Shown: one piece after another, positions 5,769-7,961 of the stretch
Position numbering within the stretch: position 1 is the first letter of the stretch
Layout of the letters: each line of letters opens with the position of its first letter
Source: Anaerolineales bacterium
Lineage (GTDB): Bacteria > Chloroflexota > Anaerolineae > Anaerolineales > UBA4823
Length of the DNA: 7,961 bases
Direction of reading: 5' to 3'
NCBI GenBank assembly: GCA_022865865.1
Contig: JALHTN010000496.1
Coordinates: forward strand, 1-7,961
Notes under the pieces: model-generated
Databases searched by the model: none
Told to the model about the DNA's origin: nothing
The model's input: only the letters and a program-made list of their open reading frames with translations
Position numbers and translations under genes: made by a program

Positions 5769-6060
5769 TCATTCTCCAGAAATCAAATGGAAATGCAGCT
5801 GAGGAAAATCCTGGAAATCCCCCCCATTTACGACCAGACGGTACCCTTGATCTTGTAAATTTAATTCCTCCACCAGTGTGCGCACAGTTGAAAACAGGTC
5901 TCGCAAAAACTCGCTGTCTTCAGGGTCGAGATGCATCAGATCGCGTATCTCATCTTTCGGCACCAGCAAAAAAAATGATGGGATAGTCGGGTCGCGGGTG
6001 GTAAAAACAGACCAGGGAGCCAGTTTCACTGATCACCTGCTTTGGAATGATTTTGCTCAT
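5769..6060 (-). pseudogene. Short HIT-domain protein, frame broken at an eight-T run
   Basis: HIT proteins are nucleotide-binding hydrolases or transferases acting on dinucleotide polyphosphates and nucleoside phosphoramidates. From the ATG at 6060, with GGGGA 9 nt upstream, the frame reads MSKIIPKQVISETG...FYHPRPDYPII and stops after 36 residues. The rest of the domain (FLLVPKDEIRDL ... RLVVNGGDFQDFPQLHFHLISGE) is in another frame. The switch is at 5968-5975, which on this strand is eight T; with seven T the product would be a continuous 96-residue HIT protein. The HIT motif reads QLHFHLI, so the first of three His is Gln while the middle, nucleophilic His (89 of the repaired product) and the last (91) remain. 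A GTG at 6029 could start an 86-residue product, but it would lack the native first strand. A true pseudogene, a sequencing error and polymerase slippage are all possible. Confidence 0.75.
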
Positions 6061-6194
6061 ATGTGCTAATCCCCAAATAATGATTGGTCGCAGTAGACGT
6101 GATTGCGCGCTGGAGTAAATCAACATAGATTTGGACCCCCTCTTCTTACTCTGAGGCATTGCCAACTAGCCACCTACCACTACTGCGGGTGAAT
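6061..6194. other. Intergenic segment between ycaQ and the HIT gene
   Basis: This 134-bp gap contains the HIT Shine-Dalgarno (GGGGA, minus strand, 6074-6070). I see no terminator with a T-run after ycaQ and no convincing promoter, so read-through from ycaQ into the HIT gene is possible. No RNA gene could be folded here by eye. Confidence 0.4.
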
Positions 6195-7448
6195 CTATAA
6201 CCGCGCTGCTATTCTGGTCCCCAACCTTGCATCAAGTTTCCTTTCAAATACCAGTTCCTCTGCCTGGTGAAAATTCATAAACGAACGGAAAGCCCGTGCT
6301 AATCCGGTGATTAAATCATCGTGCAGCTCGACTCCTTCTTCAAGGTAAAAAGATCTTACAATCAGCTTCGAATTCTTGCGATCCACCTTTGGGTCGATCC
6401 TGCCGACCAGCTGATCATGGTAGAGCACCGGCATATTAAAATATCCCCACATCCGAGTCGGGGCTGGTTTGTAAGCTTCGAGCAGGTTCCGAAAATCCCA
6501 AAACTGCCCATCCCGCCCGCGCGCCCAGAAAAGATTATCGAATGGGCTTAAGAAGGTTGTGCGCCGGGGCAGGATATCTCCAGCAGCTGCTTCATCCAGC
6601 AGGTGCTGCTGCTCGCGGTGAACGATGAAAGGTTCAATACTGCCGTTGAAAACTCGCACTTTTACCTCAATAAATATCCCCTCATTCAGCATATCTCGGA
6701 TATAACCTCTCACTCCATTCCGCTTACGATAAGAATAATCCGCCGCCTGAAGCGGCTGGCAAATCCCCAGCGCCCGAACACCTTGTTCTAACCAGTAGCG
6801 ATCACGTTCTTCCTGGGTCGGTTCATCAACCTCAACCCATTCCGGGAGTACCCGCTGGCGCAAATCATATACCCGCTGGAAATTGACCCGATCCGTGATC
6901 ATTAGATCTCCCCAGGCATTCAGGTGCTCCAACGCATTCTTTGCAGGTTTCCAATCCCACCAACCGCTTCTCTTGGGACCATGGTATTCAAAATCTCGGG
7001 CTCGTAATGGGCCCTCATCTCTGATTCGTTCATGAACGGACCGGCACAGCTCTTGGTTCGCAGGATCTGCTAGCCATTTGCTCGATTCCAAATGTTTTTG
7101 CTGCACAGACTGCATGCGAGGCAGCTGATAACGGTAATTCACCAGGGGGATGAAGCAGGCTGCGTGCTGCCAACCTTCAAACAAGAGTCTCTGATCCGGT
7201 TGGTAAATAAGACGGTCAAAATCAGCCGCATCATAACTCCCCAACCGGCTCCAAAGAACCAGGTATTGGCTGCGCGCCACGACATGTAAAGTATCGATCT
7301 GCACACAACCCAGGCTTTGTACAGTTTGATAAATAACCTGCTGATTTGCGGGTTCTCTATCTTGCTGGTATGGTTCAATCAGCTGCTGGGCATTCAAGGC
7401 CATGGCTCTGGCAGCTTTAAGTTCATAGACCTTCTCTTTTGCGCTCAT
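6195..7448 (-). CDS. ycaQ: YcaQ-family DNA glycosylase (HTH_42 winged-helix protein)
   Basis: Characterised members of this family (Escherichia coli YcaQ/AlkX, Streptomyces AlkZ) excise alkylated bases and unhook DNA interstrand crosslinks. The 417-residue length matches (about 400-410). Conserved landmarks are SLGCVQIDTLHVVARSQYLVLWSRLG (residues 45-70), FEGWQHAACFIP, the later SPFDNLFWARGRD, and the C-terminal VGRIDPKVDRK segment. Residues Gln50-Ile51-Asp52 form the catalytic Q-x-D motif seen in the E. coli branch, whereas AlkZ has Q-x-Q. The ATG at 7448 overlaps the Nudix stop (TGATG), and no Shine-Dalgarno is visible before it, so translation is probably coupled. Activity on crosslinks is inferred from the family, not shown by the sequence. 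Confidence 0.88.
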   Translation of the reverse strand: MSAKEKVYELKAARAMALNAQQLIEPYQQDREPANQQVIYQTVQSLGCVQIDTLHVVARSQYLVLWSRLGSYDAADFDRLIYQPDQRLLFEGWQHAACFIPLVNYRYQLPRMQSVQQKHLESSKWLADPANQELCRSVHERIRDEGPLRARDFEYHGPKRSGWWDWKPAKNALEHLNAWGDLMITDRVNFQRVYDLRQRVLPEWVEVDEPTQEERDRYWLEQGVRALGICQPLQAADYSYRKRNGVRGYIRDMLNEGIFIEVKVRVFNGSIEPFIVHREQQHLLDEAAAGDILPRRTTFLSPFDNLFWARGRDGQFWDFRNLLEAYKPAPTRMWGYFNMPVLYHDQLVGRIDPKVDRKNSKLIVRSFYLEEGVELHDDLITGLARAFRSFMNFHQAEELVFERKLDARLGTRIAARL

Positions 7449-7954
7449 CAGGTTTTTCTTGCTGCTGGTGTGGTGGTTATATTTTTCAGAGGGCTATCAT
7501 AAAATACAGTGCTGTATTCCATCAATTGCCCTTCCTGGTAAAGAAATTTTCCCGAGAAGAATCCGGGTTGCTCCAACCAGGGTAAGAATATTAAATCCCC
7601 TGCCCACAGATCAAGCTGGGGTAATCGCTGATCATCGATCCATTCTAAGATCCCCTCGCTTGAATCGATCAATTGACCCCTGAACTTCCTGGATACATAA
7701 ACAAATGCATACCAATCTTCATTTTTAGCAAATTTCGGGAATGTGAGCAATCCCTTCCAAAGCGGATCAACGATGGTCAGGCCAGATTCTTCGCGCACCT
7801 CGCGGATGGCACATTCCTCGGGAGTTTCACCAGGATCAAGTTTGCCGCCCAATCCATTCCATTTCCCCTGGTGCATGTCATTCGCTTTCTTAATGCGGTG
7901 AATCATCAGAGTCTTGCCATCCATCTTGAGATAACACAATGTTGCCAGTTTCAT
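7448..7954 (-). CDS. MutX/MTH1-like Nudix hydrolase (8-oxo-dGTP diphosphatase type)
   Basis: Such enzymes hydrolyse oxidised purine nucleoside triphosphates, such as 8-oxo-dGTP, to monophosphates and keep them out of DNA. The 168-residue protein has a complete Nudix box, G-x5-E-x7-REVREESGL, from Gly37 through Glu43 to Leu59, with metal-binding Glu at 52, 55 and 56. The preceding KWNGLGGKLD (31-40) and the later EGILEWID, FFSGKF and YSTVFYD segments resemble the streptococcal MutX and MTH1 group more than E. coli MutT. The extra C-terminal tail (about 156-168) is not part of the domain. The ATG at 7954 lies 7 bp from the window edge, so its ribosome binding site and promoter are not visible. 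It overlaps ycaQ by one base, forming a two-gene unit. Substrate preference is inferred from similarity. Confidence 0.88.
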   Translation of the reverse strand: MKLATLCYLKMDGKTLMIHRIKKANDMHQGKWNGLGGKLDPGETPEECAIREVREESGLTIVDPLWKGLLTFPKFAKNEDWYAFVYVSRKFRGQLIDSSEGILEWIDDQRLPQLDLWAGDLIFLPWLEQPGFFSGKFLYQEGQLMEYSTVFYDSPLKNITTTPAARKT

Positions 7955-7961
7955 CGTTCAA

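Noticed and set aside
5759..6069. Plus-strand open frames opposite the HIT gene
   Set aside because: They are antisense to recognisable HIT-domain coding sequence and have no protein-like motifs.
6061..6194. Possible tRNA suggested by GGTCCAAATC on the minus strand
   Set aside because: No acceptor, D or anticodon stems can be formed around it.
1..7961. CRISPR arrays, insertion sequences, attachment sites, prophage genes
   Set aside because: No regularly spaced repeats, transposase or integrase sequences, or long terminal inverted repeats were seen.

Overview
The window looks like chromosomal DNA of a free-living bacterium of medium GC content, probably a member of the Chloroflexota (Anaerolineae-like). 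That assignment rests on overall protein character (the short HIT protein, the 4-TM membrane protein, the L10/L12 sequences) and on a GAAC-N4-GTTC operator of the kind used by LexA in Gram-positive and green non-sulfur bacteria. It is an inference; no rRNA or other phylogenetic marker was compared.

Left part (1-1863, + strand): the end of a ribosomal protein operon. A 5'-truncated rplA (L1) is followed by a structured L10 leader RNA. The leader ends in an intrinsic terminator-like hairpin just before the rplJ Shine-Dalgarno. Then come rplJ (L10, TTG start) and rplL (L7/L12), closed by a strong Rho-independent terminator. rpoB does not follow.

Middle-left (1978-4112, + strand): an OmpR/PhoB-type response regulator and a membrane sensor histidine kinase 9 nt apart, ending in a terminator. 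The kinase lacks a visible Shine-Dalgarno and is probably translationally coupled.

Centre (4162-5766): a divergent pair. On the minus strand is an unrecognised four-helix membrane protein with a disordered, basic tail. On the plus strand is a membrane-anchored or secreted SLT-type lytic transglycosylase. The 258-bp gap between them is the most interesting non-coding DNA here. It holds a strong minus-strand promoter (TTGACA-17-TATATT) and an overlapping plus-strand promoter (TTGATC-17-TATAAT). A near-perfect 24-bp palindrome with a LexA/DinR-type core sits where it could block both. A weaker second copy lies exactly 60 bp away, beside another TATAAT. I infer that one repressor, perhaps LexA, co-regulates an envelope-remodelling pair.

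Right part (5769-7954, minus strand): a MutX/MTH1-like Nudix hydrolase overlaps by one base with a YcaQ-family DNA glycosylase (QID motif). Farther downstream is a short HIT-domain protein whose frame is broken at a run of eight T. The Nudix and YcaQ proteins suggest nucleotide-pool sanitation coupled to repair of alkylated or crosslinked DNA. The HIT gene ends only 2 bp from the convergent transglycosylase gene.
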